This document shows positions 11,940 to 24,106 of a DNA stretch of 64,000 nt, one piece after another. Position numbers and translations under genes: made by a program. Below the pieces are notes generated by a model. That model was not told the origin of the DNA. It was given only the letters and a program-made list of their open reading frames with translations, and ran no database searches. The stretch is from Panopea generosa (Eukaryota; Mollusca; Bivalvia; Adapedonta; Hiatellidae): contig CM055911.1 in assembly GCA_029582155.1 (NCBI GenBank), positions 21,510,014 through 21,574,013 on the forward strand, written 5' to 3'. The number at the start of each line of letters is the position of its first letter. The stretch's first letter is position 1.

Positions 11940-13565
11940 TAAGGTAGTATTGTTATGTGACGATGTAGTATTGTGGTACGGTAGTATTGTAATGCGATGC
12001 TGTAGTTTTGTCATCCGGTAAGATAGTATTGTAATGTGATACTGTAGTTTTGTTATATGGTACGGTTGTATCGTTATGGGATGCTGTAGTTTTGTTATGT
12101 GGTACGGTTGTATTGTAAAGCGATGCTGTAGTTGTGTAATGTGGTACGGTTGTATCGTTATGTGATGCTATAGTTTAGCTATATGATACGGTAGTATTGT
12201 TATGTGATGCTGTAATTTTGTTATATGGTGCGGTTGTATTGCTATGTGACGATGTAGTATTGTTATGTGATACGGTAGTATTGTAATGCGATGCTGCAGT
12301 TTTGTTATCCGGTAAGATGATATTGTAATGTGATACTGTAATTTTGTTATATGGTACGGTTGTATCGTTAAGTGATGCTTTAGTTTTGTTATGTGGTACC
12401 GTTGTATTGTAAAGCGATGCTGTAGTTTTGTAATGTGGTACGGTTGTATCGTTATGTGATGCTGCACTTTTGTTATGTTGTACCGTTGTATCGTTAAGTG
12501 AGGATGTAGTTTTGTAATGTGGTACGGTTGTATCGTTATGTGATGCTGTAGATTTGTAATGTGGTAGCGTTGTATCGTTATGTGATGCTGTTATTTTATT
12601 ATGTGGTACGGTTGTATTGTTAAGCGATGCTGTAGTTTTGTTATGTTGTACGGTCATATCATGATGTAGTTTTGTTATGTGGTATGGTTTTATCATTATG
12701 TCATGTTGTAGTTTTGTTATGTGGTGCTGTAGTTTTGTTATGTGGTACGGAGGTATTGTTATGTGATACTGTAGCTTGGTTATGTTGTATGGTTGCATCG
12801 TTAAGTGATGCTGTAGTTTTGTTATGTGGTACGGTTGTATTCTTATGTGACGCTGTAGTTTTGGTATGTGGTAGGGTTGTATCTTTATGTGATACTGTAC
12901 ATTGGTTATGTGGTACAGTTGTATTGTTATGTGATGCAGTAGTTTTGTTATGTGGTACGGTTGTATCGTTATGTGATGTTGAAATATTGTTATATGATGC
13001 TGTAGTTCTGTTATGTAGTAAGATTTTATTGTTATGTGATACTGTAGCTTAGTATTGTTGTGCGATAGTATCGTTATGTAACGATGTTGTAGTGTAATGT
13101 GGTACGGTAGTATTGTTATGTGATGCTGAACTATTGTTATGTGATGCTGTAGTTTTATTATTTGGTACTGTTGTATCGTAATGTGATGGTGTAGTTTTGT
13201 TATGTGGTACGGTTGTATTGGTAAGCAATGTTGTAGTTTTGTAATGTGGTAAGGTTGTATATTTATGTGATGCTGTAGTTTTGTTATGTGGTACGATGCT
13301 GTAGTTTTGTAATGTGGTACGGTTGTATCGTAATCTGATGCTGAAGTATTGTTATGTGATGTTGTAGTTTTGTTATGTTGTACGGCGTTATTGTTATATG
13401 ATACTGTAGCTTGGTCATATGTCACGGTAGTATTGTTTGTGATTCTGTAGATGTGTTATATGGTGCTGTAGTATTGGTATGTGGTATGGTAGTTTTGTTG
13501 TGCTATACTGTAGCTTGGTCATGTGATACGGTAGTATTGTTATGTGATGATGAAGTTTTGTTATG
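11940..13565. repeat. 42-bp (2 x 21) minisatellite array
   Basis: About 38 units alternate gttatgtggtacggttgtatc and gttatgtgatgctgtagtttt halves. The unit length is a multiple of three and few stop triplets occur on the minus strand, so a 416-codon frame (12175-13425) of a 14-residue repeat is open there; I treat it as an artefact. The unit is related to the 53-bp unit found in the same position in gene 2. Confidence 0.9.
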
Positions 13566-13570
13566 TAACA

Positions 13571-13601
13571 GCTACCTGTACAAAAATGTTCTTTCTTAAA
13601 T
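13571..13601 (+). pseudogene. Decayed 3' remnant of a half-VWC exon (gene 1)
   Basis: The sequence gctacctgtacaaaaatg and the ~100 bp after it (cgttgggttataattaaatg…) match the 3' end and downstream intron of the exon at 51783-51902. The donor gtaagtag is lost. The remnant abuts the 42-bp array, which replaced the 5' part of the exon. Confidence 0.55.
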
Positions 13602-13979
13602 TGCACTTGTTACATGTATTAGTTATTGGTTATTAACCTAATAGTGTCCACTCATCATCGCGTTGGGTTATAATTAAATGTGATTTAAATTAAAGCATTT
13701 GACGTGTATTATGTTAAAGGAAGCAAATAAAGAGTTTCAAAGTAGGTCAAGTATTACACCTAATATACCACGTCTGTGTATACATGTACCATATAAATAT
13801 GTCTCATGACGATAATTATATTGAAATGATTTCATGTCTTTCATTTCAAGGTTTGGAAAATAATAATTTTCCCACCTAAAATTTCAATTTATGTTGTAAC
13901 GTATCAAAAGGGGCACGTGATTTCGTTTTGATTTCAATTTGATCGTCATACTGATCACATAATGTAGAATTTATATTTC

Positions 13980-15700
13980 ATGCTAGAAATAGTCCAAATG
14001 CGTCCGTCAAATAGCAATGTTGGGAAATGCTCTTCGTTGTTGTTGTTTTTTGTTTTGTTTTTTTTTTGTGTGTGTTTTGATCGGTTGTGGGGAGTTATAC
14101 ATAGAAGAGATTTAGTCTATCCTAGTCTCTGACATCTCCCGAATCAAAATGACGTCACATTAACTTAACGCTTACCAACATATCACGTGATTTAAAAGTT
14201 ACCGTTTTGAATATTTCACCTACCAACTAACATTTCGGCTGAACTATGTCTATGAATCTGTATTTAATAACAACATAGCACATATGTCAACGTGGATACT
14301 TTTCCCTTTTTTGGTTATTGGTGGGGGGTGTTTGTTTGTTTTTTTTTAATTCGAGTATGGGGATATAGAAATAGGGGAAATCTAGTCTACCGATGTCCCT
14401 GTAACCTCCCGATTCGAGTCATAGCTCTTTAACGCTTACCAATGTGTGACGACATTTAAAAGCTGACCCATCAGTACATGCATATATGATATCAAAATTA
14501 TATTGGGCAGCTTATTGTGAGAGGTCCATCATTTTGTAGTTTCCAATAGTTATATATCGTTTTAAATGTCATTCAATGACATTTAATTTTTATTTTTTCA
14601 ATTCATATTTGTCCGTTTTACTTTTTTGATTTTCCTTTTCGTTATTTTGATCGAATGAGAAAAATTGAAATATGAAAAAGAAGTTACTGTTAGATCACAC
14701 ATGTGTATATTTTATAGTTTGTGTTATTCTGACATAAATTGAAAATAATGGTTAGGTCTGGTAAATATCTAAATAACATGCAATTTGCATTGGATTTATT
14801 TAACGTGTTTCAATTAATTATGTATGAACGAGTTTTTTTTATATATTTTTTAGAGTTATATTATTGATGCGTTATACGTCCATTTAAAATAAATCACCGA
14901 GCAATTTGCAAAAGGTGTAAGAAATAATTAGTTATTGTATTGCATGTATTGATAACGCAGATATATTTGATATGAATTTTCGAAAAAACAGATGTTCATA
15001 TTGTAATATTTTTTTTGATCAATTTGCATAATCATGCCTATTGTACGTGTAACGTAATGGCAATATCAACACGGTATTTTCCTCAAACATTTATCATTTA
15101 CAATGTCATATCGAACTCAACATACCCGCGAAAATACACATTGAATATAAAATTAAATCTGTAAATATACTTTTACTCATTTCATATATGGTTTCATAAA
15201 ACTTTGAATAAATTTCTTCGAACGATAAAACTTTAAATAACTTTTATAATGTCTATCAAATATGAGATACTAATTTAATCATTTTTATATATAATAACGA
15301 CACATAATGTTGCATCATAGACAATACATGCCATTACATTCGAATGTGGAGTTTTGGTAACCATCAAAAATGTCTTCCATTTTCAATATTTTAGCTACAA
15401 ATATTTTGTTGGCAGAGCTTTGTCCATCTATCTGGGAAAATTATCACACTTTCGTATCAACGTTTCGCTTTTTGGTTTTTGTTTGTCGGCGGTGGGGAGA
15501 GTTAATCTATCACAGTCTCAGATATATCCCGAATTAAGTTTGTTCCACTCCAATGACAAATCAGATAAATAAATGTCTGTTCCACAATTTATAGCTATTT
15601 GACGCAAACCTAACATTTACGGCATTTAAATTCCCTTGAAGAAACTAACCAATTAACTCACTCGAATCTCATTGCTATGTAACGTATCGAAGTGGAAATG
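13980..15700. repeat. AT-rich intron with diverged copies of an interspersed repeat
   Basis: Segments near 13980-14240, 14310-14480 and 15470-15690 resemble the repeat at 19490-19700, with shared words such as ctcccgaat and aacgcttaccaa. The opposite orientation occurs at 22490-22690 and 35945-36165. No exon seen in the rest. Confidence 0.4.
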
Positions 15701-15713
15701 CAGGTCCGTTCTA

Positions 15714-16170
15714 GGTCTCACTGAACAATTACCTCCCTTACATGACGGTAGCAAGATTATTACGCCCAAGAAATTAGAGCTGTGTAAAGCGGTTGGGTAA
15801 TTTTTTTTTAAAAAATGCATAAAATGTCATATTTCTTTGTGCATATTGGAATATTGGAACATTTTCATGATTTCTGCAAAGTTTGGGTGACCCTGGGAAC
15901 TGTTTGATGATGCTATAACAGTTTAAAGATGCGTAGTGATACACTGCAACAAATGGGCAGAATTGTCAAAAATGAAGGGATGCCATCAAACCATCGAAAT
16001 TGTGAAAAAGCAACCTGGTCAACCCCATGTTTTTTTTCTGCATATTTGGACCAACAGAGGACTATCTATGGGAATAAGGCACTTTTAGAACCATTGGTAA
16101 TGTATCCAGTGTTCCAGAAGTGCATTTCTCTATATGTAGAACAGTACACAATTAATTGGTGTGTGAGACG
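15714..16170. mobile_element. TIR-bearing MITE, copy 1 (457 bp)
   Basis: The ends are GGTCTCACTGAACAATTA and TAATTGGTGTGTGAGACG, which pair as inverted repeats (14 of 17 positions). Flanks TTCTA/TTCAA look like an imperfect 5-bp target duplication. It has no transposase frame. Copies 2 and 3 are at 18429 and 40385. Confidence 0.65.
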
Positions 16171-16899
16171 TTCAAGAACCAGATCATTTTCGGTAGACGC
16201 TGGGAGGAAACTGCATCTTTGTGATTCAGATTTACTTTCTTTTTTGAAAATATGTCACTTTCTATGGGAAATACTGTATTTGAAACCTCTAAATGGAAAA
16301 ATAAATGTATTTTTGTGAAAAAATGGATGACTTTGAGTAAAACAGAGAAGTGCCACACAGGCAAAACCAAACTTGAAGCTAAAACAGTAAAGCAAATAGG
16401 GCAATGAGACTGAGCAGTTGAAAATTTGTCATGGAAATGTTGGAATCAGGATTTATTCAATTCAATGGAAGAAACACAAAATGAGATCATCTATTTAACT
16501 GAAAAAGAAATGATCATGTATGCAAATATGCTTTGCTGTATCATGTGATAAGACTTGATTTTAGCCATCTGTCTCAAAATCCTGGCTAAAATGAATAGAA
16601 GTTTGCACTTAAAAACACTTGAAAGTCACACAGAGAGACAGTGAAGCTAATATATCACAACAAAAGCATGTCTAGAGCATTCACTGCATCCAGATTTCAT
16701 GATTCATGTAAGTTAAACCATTTTTTTGTGTTAGAAACTCATTATTTATGTATAATTCATACCCCACCCACATAAAAAAGGTAACATTTGTTGCGATACT
16801 GTTTCCACTCTTTAGCGCATGCTTTTTGACAATACGGTTGGTCGCGTATGAGCAATATTGTTTTTATGTCGCTGTTTATCAATTTATATTATATTGATC

Positions 16900-17128
16900 A
16901 TGAATTATGGAGAAATTGCCTGTTTCATTATTTTGTCATTGATATTTGTTATCAGCAGCTCTGTATCCAGTTTTCGATATACCGACCGCCAAACTGTAGC
17001 GTTTCATTTTAATGGTATGGCGTATGACTGCCATTTTTGTTTTACTGTCATATTTTTCTCCTCATTGTTGATATTTATGTGGCTGGGTCTGGCTTATACA
17101 CAGTTTTTACCTACTCTTGGATATTCAG
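16900..17128 (+). CDS. Unrecognised ORF with signal-like start and membrane segment
   Basis: An ATG at 16900 opens a frame whose first ~24 residues look like a secretory signal (IACFIILSLIFVISSSVSS). A second hydrophobic stretch follows around residues 48-66 (FTVIFFSSLLIFMWLGLAY). A possible phase-1 donor (TCAG|gtaaat) lies at 17129; if unspliced, the frame ends ten codons later. I do not recognise the product. It lies between two copies of a TIR-bearing MITE, so it could be chance. It could also be the first exon of a small membrane protein. Confidence 0.22.
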
Positions 17129-17729
17129 GTAAATGGTCAAATGCGACATCTTTGAAATGACGCGAAACAGATTCGCGTAATAATTTCTCAGCGTTTAGTT
17201 AACCTGTGCTTGAAACTTTTGTACCATCATCTGATTTTGTTCGGTTGTTCTTCTTACTTTTTTTTCAAATAAAAATACATGATGCTTGCTATAGAATATA
17301 GATTTTTCTCATTGAAGATGATGTTTTTTCACTGTCTGTTATTGAATGTGTACAATATTTTTCTCCACATTCAACAGTATAGCATTCTCCAATATGACAA
17401 TTTCTAATTTTCATATAATTATTGCAACAAGTCTATTTTAACTGCCCATTTTTTTATGCCAGTTATGGAAAATCTGTAAAGTAACGAGTCATCTCGCGAC
17501 AAGTATTTCTTATCGCGATATTCTTTGATATATTTATTTCAAACTAATTTGTCGTAAAGAGATGCGCTTTAGCAAACCGTCTTTTTGCAATGAGCTTATC
17601 GGTCCAGACAAAAATGCTGTATCCATATTTTGTCTCATTTTCATTCATCGTTTCATTTTCTTGCTTTAAAGTGACTTTCATGCACACTTTACTTTCATTT
17701 GCTATTTTTATTGATAAAATAAACAAAAT

Positions 17730-18149
17730 AGTATTGGAATTTAATATATGCCTAATAGATACCTCAATCGGTAAGGGATATATTCATAGTTGATAATGAA
17801 TCTAATGAATATACAAAAGTATGTTATTCATTCATGTATTGAAAAAGGGGGCATGGTTATTTATCCATATATGGTCATGTATTTTGACACTTAAGTTATG
17901 TAATGTTGCATATACAATAAAATGAATATGCAGTCAGATAGTATTGGAATTTAATATATGCCTAATAGATACCTCAATCGGTAAGGGATATATTCATAGT
18001 TGATAATGAATCTAATGAATATACAAAAGTATGTTATTCATTCATGTATTGAAAAAGGGGGCATGGTTATTTATCCATATATGGTCATGTATTTTGACAC
18101 TTAAGTTATGTAATGTTGCATATACAATAAAATGAATATGCAGTCAGAT
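17730..18149. repeat. Perfect 210-bp tandem duplication
   Basis: 17730-17939 and 17940-18149 appear identical by eye, starting agtattggaatttaatat. It is either a very recent duplication or an assembly artefact. No coding content. Confidence 0.9.
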
Positions 18150-18428
18150 AGATACACTATAGGAGGCAATACAAGGACATTTTCAAAGTATTTCTTTTTC
18201 TAGAATTATTTTTATTAAGTAACAATGGCTAAAAAAATTTGACAGTTTTTCCTGTTTTCGAGTCGTCCGAGACTGATTTATGCATGTGTGACCGCCATCT
18301 TATTTTGGTGCATGAATTCGAAAACAGTTGCGCGATGAATTCAAATGGCATATTTTTATATTTAGAAATGGTAAAGGTTTGTTCAACAAAAATTTCAGTT
18401 ACATGTCATGACAATTTGTACTCTTCAA

Positions 18429-18734
18429 GGTCTCACTGAACAATTACCTCCCTTACATGACGGTAGCAAGATTATTACGCCCAAGAAATTAGAGCTGTGT
18501 AAAGCGGTTGGGTAAATGGGCAGAATTGTCAAAAATGAAGGGATGCCATCAAACCATCGAAATTGTGAAAAAGCAACCTGGTCAACCCCATGTTTTTTTT
18601 TCTGCATACTTGGACCAACAGAGGACTATCTATGGGAATAAGGCACTTTTAGAACCATTGGTAATGTATCCAGTGTTCCAGAAGTGCATGTCTCTATATG
18701 TAGAACAGTACAATATTAATTGGTGTGTGAGACG
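18429..18734. mobile_element. TIR-bearing MITE, copy 2 (306 bp, internal deletion)
   Basis: Same termini as copy 1 with a perfect TTCAA direct repeat on both sides (18424-18428 and 18735-18739). It lacks about 150 bp present in copy 1 after gcggttgggtaa, with short microhomology at the junction. Confidence 0.7.
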
Positions 18735-19031
18735 TTCAACAATCTTGGGAAAAACAGCGATCTGGGACCTTCTTAACATTAATTTTATAATGCGTGCTTT
18801 GTTAAGTGGACGATCTATCGAGGAATCTAGTAAATCTGCCTATACGAAAAAGTGTCTGAAACAACAACTGACCGTTCACTGGCAATCGTTCAGGATCTAT
18901 GGATGTGAAAACTGTTTATATCAATAAACTAACTATCAGATGTCTATACGGTTCGTATATGAGAATCGTATGTGGCTCAACTGTGTAATCATCATAAGTA
19001 TGCTTAACTGTCTTATTTATACATATTTCAG

Positions 19032-19057
19032 ATGGGTATCAAGAGGATGGTAACAAG
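19032..19057 (+). CDS. Possible penultimate exon of gene 1 (26 nt)
   Basis: The sequence lies between tttcag and AAG|gtaatc. Read in phase 1 after the exon at 11226-11375 it gives Asp, then GYQEDGNK, which resembles the VWC N-piece (CYGEDGNT in the 5590 exon) with the first cysteine replaced by Gly. It may be a real tail exon or a decayed VWC N-exon. It would leave phase 0, and the next good acceptor, at 20276-20277, then reads Val-stop. The preceding intron would be 7.7 kb. Support is only splice-like borders and the weak resemblance. Confidence 0.35.
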
Positions 19058-19489
19058 GTAATCAAATGTTATGCCTATTATTAAATGTTATTATATATGT
19101 TGGTGAAGTTTGGATTTGATGGATTTTGTGCGCACATGATGACCAGTTATGTGCTGACATGCCGTAAAACACCATTCGTTCAAACTGTAGATAAAAGTTG
19201 TCAATTGCAGTAATCTGTAAAGTACATTGTGGCGTATATTGTCATGTAATTTTAGGTAAAGACATTATTAATATTGACATCAAAATTAACTTCAATATGT
19301 TGTTTCGTTTCTCGACATGGTAAGCAGTATATTACAACATACTAGTATAAATCATCAAATTATACAGGTAAACTGTGAATGAAATATTTTGATTGAATCA
19401 ATGCATGAATCAGTTTTTGGGTTTGACAGTGTACCGACACATCAATGTTATATGGCGCAAACAGGAACAAAACTTCCATACTCTTTTTT

Positions 19490-19700
19490 ATAGCGTATCC
19501 CAGAACCTGATATCTCCCGAATCAGGTCTACTAACCCCCAATGAAAAACAGGGATTTCGATGCCTGTCCTTCAATGCGTAGCAATTAAACGTTTACTAAA
19601 CTGTGATGTCATTCAAACTTTCCAAGCAACTGACCAATCAACGTGCTTAAATGTGGCTTTCTCAACATTGCTATTTAATGGACCCAATTAGGTTGGGTAC
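19490..19700. repeat. Interspersed repeat family, one copy
   Basis: From cccagaacctgatatctccc to aatggacccaattagg. The reverse complement is found at 22490-22690 and 35945-36165. Non-coding; class unknown. Confidence 0.55.
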
Positions 19701-20277
19701 GTTCTACAGACTACATTTTTTTCACATACAAACGTGAACTGACATATACTATGAATACTACGAATGAAAACCAACACATAAATATCCAGAATAAACATAG
19801 AGCCTTGATAAATATTAATATTTAATAAACTGCAAGAGTGTAGAGTTTCAGAAACTTCTATACAATATACAATGTATGTGATACAGTGGTCATACTCCTT
19901 CGCAACCCATTACATATAGCAGCCCTGTACCAATAACTTTAGACCGTTGAGATTTATATCTGACTGTACTTAATACATCTGCATGGGATTGTGTGGGATG
20001 AGGGGCATAAAGGTATCTTTAATTGAATTACAATTCCTCCTAACCTTAGATGAAACCTATCGTGTAAGGAACGTTTTATAGTATGACAGCAGATATATAT
20101 GTTTGTAACATCAACTTCGTAGAAATTTACAATATAAAAAACAACGTCCTGTATTGGACGATTCGAACTAAAGATAGACAAAATTCTTCATTTGAAATAA
20201 GCGTATTAGTTTTTATTTGCGTTTCTTGTAAGGACTGTATTTTATCATGGTTGAAACATTGGTTTACATTATTTCAG

Positions 20278-20475
20278 GTTTAGTTGCAGTGAAAGGAACG
20301 TGTCTGTGGAATTATTCGGTCAAAGTGGAGGTTTCTTCGGAGAGATGAATTATAACCATGGTTTTTCGTGCAACGTCGTATTCCACATGAAGGATTATTA
20401 TATATTGTTTGACTTACAATGTTTGACATATCCGGTGTTTTTGTTTCTACTTTATTTTGTTTACCGTTGAATAAA
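20278..20475 (+). CDS. Possible terminal exon and 3' UTR of gene 1
   Basis: A good acceptor (ttacattatttcag) ends at 20277. If gene 1 arrives in phase 0 from 19057, the exon codes GTT then TAG at 20281-20283, followed by a ~190-nt 3' UTR with an AATAAA at 20470-20475, giving a short acidic C-tail. A competing frame (20279-20470) reads 63 codons with three cysteines and a weak CUB-like look, and would need a phase-2 intron. The polyadenylation-like signal fits either reading. No transcript data are available, so the end of gene 1 stays tentative. Confidence 0.3.
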
Positions 20476-20483
20476 TGTTATGT

Positions 20484-20760
20484 TAATATTCAACTTGGGG
20501 CATTAATATACATATATAGAAAACTCGCATCAACCAGCATGTATTATTCTTACTAATATCATACTTTTATCTTAATATTCAACTTGAGCAGTAAAAATAC
20601 ATATATAGAAAACTAACATCACCAGCATGTATTATTCTTACTAATGTCATACTTTTATCTTAATATTCAACTTGAGGGATTTTTATACACATATAGAAAA
20701 CTCACATCATCAGCATGTATTATTCTGACTTATGTCATATTTTTATCGTCATATTAAACC
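20484..20760. repeat. 88-bp tandem repeat, three units
   Basis: Units start taatattcaacttg at 20484, 20573 and 20661 and include accagcatgtattattcttac. Confidence 0.85.
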
Positions 20761-21959
20761 TGTGGGATTGTTTAACATTATCAGTACCTATGCTTTTAAT
20801 TTTGTGAATACTTGATGTGGGTAATGGGGATACTTCTTTCACTTGTTTGACTTTACATGTATTAATATATATGCTTCTATAATGCTCAATTGTATCTATT
20901 TAATCAAGGTGAGGTATTCCTATATTCTACTGTCCGATATTATCAGCATAATGTTGTATGCTTCTCTGCGATGTATCAGTAAACACTAGTATTGCAGCAA
21001 TTTGAATTGTTGAATATGTTGAGGGGTTTATTAATATACATGTTTCAGCTATTTCAATGTCAAATTTCCATGTTATCACTGATTAAGTCATAACAGCTTA
21101 GCCTAATCACGTGATCTGAATGGGCGGTTATTACAAATGACTTTAAGTATCATTTGGAAAAAAATGCCATGCCTATTCAGAAAAAAATACAAGGAAACAT
21201 TTTTTTGCCTCTCGATACATACTTATTCTATTAAATATATATATAAGATACTGTAGTGAATGTTTTATTCACTGTGTCGTCCTGTTAGGCATAAATTTTC
21301 ATTAACATCTGGTTTAATAATTGATTAGTTGTTCATTTAGCACTCTTAGTGTCTTTTCAACTCTATATGATATTAAAGTTCAATTCATCTTTGCTGTTGT
21401 TAGAAGTTGTCATTTTGATCACCTGTTCAATTATGGACTATACCCTCTTCTTTTTCAATTCATTGTTCTTTGCATAACAATTACAAAAGTAATAACCTTT
21501 TTTTATCTACATGTACCAACGGTACAGTATAATGTCAAAATGTTATTCTGCCATGGGCTTTCGTCGATAACGCCTAAAGTAACTTATGATGAAAAGACAA
21601 ATTGTCAGATGTTTCCAGGAAGGGTAGAAACAGGCATTGTTTCTATTTGCAATTGTAACGTTCTAGCATAGAATCACCTACTGTCATAATGGAAAGGCAT
21701 GATCAAACCTTGTGGGCATGTTTACACCATGTTAATAATCTATTTTTACCAATAACCGCCTTATATGTGTAAATCGTACCGAATAAACATTTAAAAATAA
21801 GGTTTATATTCAGGCACTGATCGATCTCGAGATATTAAATCTGAAATTAATTTCAAATTAATTTGATATTTTTATACTGTTTTATATATGATATGATATT
21901 TCATACGACGTCCCCATTTAATAAAAATCATTAATTAATCAACAAAAATAACTTAGATG

Positions 21960-22380
21960 TTTATTCTGTACGATGTACACATATAAGTCGTTTGTCGGTA
22001 AAATAGATTATTTGCTACGGAAATCGTCAATTGTGCCAGCCAAACATTATGCGGATCAGTATATCGTCATTTGTGCCAGTCAAACATTATGCGGAACAGT
22101 ATATCGTCAATTGTGTCAGCCAAACATTATGCGGATCAGTATTTGTGCCAGCCAAACATTATGCGGATCACTATATCGTCAATTGCGCCAGTCAAACATT
22201 ATGCGGATCACTATATCGTCAATTGTGCCAGTCAAACATAATGTGGATCAGTATATCGTCAATTGTGCCAGTCAAACATAATGTGGATCAGTCTTTCGTT
22301 TATTGTTGTCTTCCTTGCAAGTATGCCAATGCAGAACGCTGTACGAACAGACGTATATTTAATAATGCATAATAGTTTCA
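21960..22380. repeat. Interspersed repeat copy carrying a 40-bp array
   Basis: 22020-22297 holds about seven units of tcgtcaattgtgccag plus tcaaacattatgcggatcag. The copies of the same element at 23440-23700 and 30540-30720 have only one unit, so the array grew inside this copy. Confidence 0.75.
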
Positions 22381-24012
22381 TTGGTTGTTTTACTTTGCAC
22401 TGATATGTGAATACCAAATTCGTTGCATATCATTATTTGAATAGCAAATGTTTTAGATTGAAGTTGAATTAGTAAAAATATTAATGAAGCTCTTCCGATT
22501 CAGTCCGTTAAATAGCAATATTAGAAAAGCACCATTTGAGTACGTTGATTGGTCAGTTGCTTCAACTGAAAGTTTGGATAACGTCACAGTTTAGTAAGCG
22601 TTTAATTGTTATGAACTGTGAGGCAGGCATAGAATTCCCTGCTTTTTCATAGGGGGTTAATAGATCTGATATCAGTTTCTAAGATATACTAATATTTTTT
22701 CAAATCGAAGCGAGTTGACTGACAATACTAAATGAATATTTCCTGACTGTATTTATTTTATTTGAAGAATGTTTGTATTTTATGTCGTTTCTGTTCTATT
22801 GCTGACTTAAAGCACAATTAAGAAAATGCATAATTATACTTCTAATTATTCATAATCATGAATTGACTCTATCTATCGACAGATAATATACAAAACAATA
22901 CCAAATTAGTTGTGAATTATATGCAGTATGTTGTGACGTCAAGCAGTTTCTACTCAATTTATTACATTTAGCGTGCCCACAGTTTTCAAATGTCCCGTAC
23001 TTTCCCGCTGATCTCGCTGTTGTAAGTGTCTGTGTGATACCGATAAGACGAATTTTGTGTACTAGCCTAATAAACAACAACATGATAGTATATGGAAATT
23101 CTGCTAGAGTCCACATCTATTATATTGACATTACAGGTATTTTTCATTTAAGCTCAACATATCCTATAACCTCATATAATATATTAAAATATAAAAAATG
23201 AAAAATATATTTGAAATTAATTGTTGACATTTTAGATATTAATATCGTTTAGGAAGAACGGGAACTAAACTTATACAGAAACTCAACAGTTCCTCATTAT
23301 CTCTACTTAAAGAATATTAATAAATACAATATAACACCGAGTGGTGTTTTTTTTATATATTATTACTCGGATGTTTATCATCAGCGTGTTCCTTCGAAAC
23401 TTTAGGATCCCTCTTTCCTAAAGAATTCAATAGTAAGCATCATATTAAGGTTTTATACTGAACGATCAAGGAAATATAGATCTATAGGTCTCTCTAATTC
23501 CATGGTACGATGTATAGATATGATTGCTGTTAGCAAAATGCTTTATTTGTCTCAGAATATGTAAATTGTGCTTATCAAACATCATGAAGATCAGTAAATC
23601 GTTTAATGCCGAAATATTAGCATTGCAGATGTTTTTTCTTCTTCATAGCAAATATAGTATTTCAGAACGCTGAACGAGCTCGAGAAAACTTCTTTGTTTT
23701 ATTTACAATAAGCATTAACTGTAATTTCATATGTTTATGATGAGTATTTACTGTACGATAGTGCTTTAAGGACAATGTGACAAAGTGTTATATGGTGTGT
23801 ACATATATGCTGGATTGTTCAATAAACAGACCACTTACAGATGTGCGTCCAATAGTTAGTTTAAACGGAGCTGTTTAAAAAATAAAAATAATAATCAAAA
23901 TAGTTTAAGCTCTAATTTATACATTGAAAAATTGATTTCGACTTTTATAATGTTTAAAGAAAGGTAATAGTTAGTCGCATATGGCAGAAGAATTAATATA
24001 AAATGAAAATGG

Positions 24013-24106
24013 CTCGGAAGTAACGTGATACAACAGAAGTGACGTGATACAATGGATGTGACGTGATGCCAGAGAAGTGACGTGATACAACGGATGTGAC
24101 GTTGAA
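24013..24106. repeat. 19-bp tandem repeat, five units
   Basis: Units read agtgacgtgatacaacgga with small changes, so TGACGTGA recurs about every 19 bp. This resembles CRE half-sites, but no gene is near. Confidence 0.75.

Noticed and set aside
12175-13425. 416-codon minus-strand open frame of a 14-residue His/Thr/Tyr-rich repeat
   Set aside because: It is the translation of the 42-bp minisatellite; the opposite strand and other frames are also open, there is no signal, splice or domain evidence, and the unit is related to clearly non-coding 53-bp arrays.
18508-18927. 139-codon frame (also 129 codons at 15929-16318)
   Set aside because: Both overlap MITE copies at 18429-18734 and 15714-16170 and share sequence only where the element is shared; no transposase or other domain.
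21321-21671. 116-codon open frame
   Set aside because: No recognisable domain, composition typical of AT-rich noncoding DNA, no splice or promoter context.
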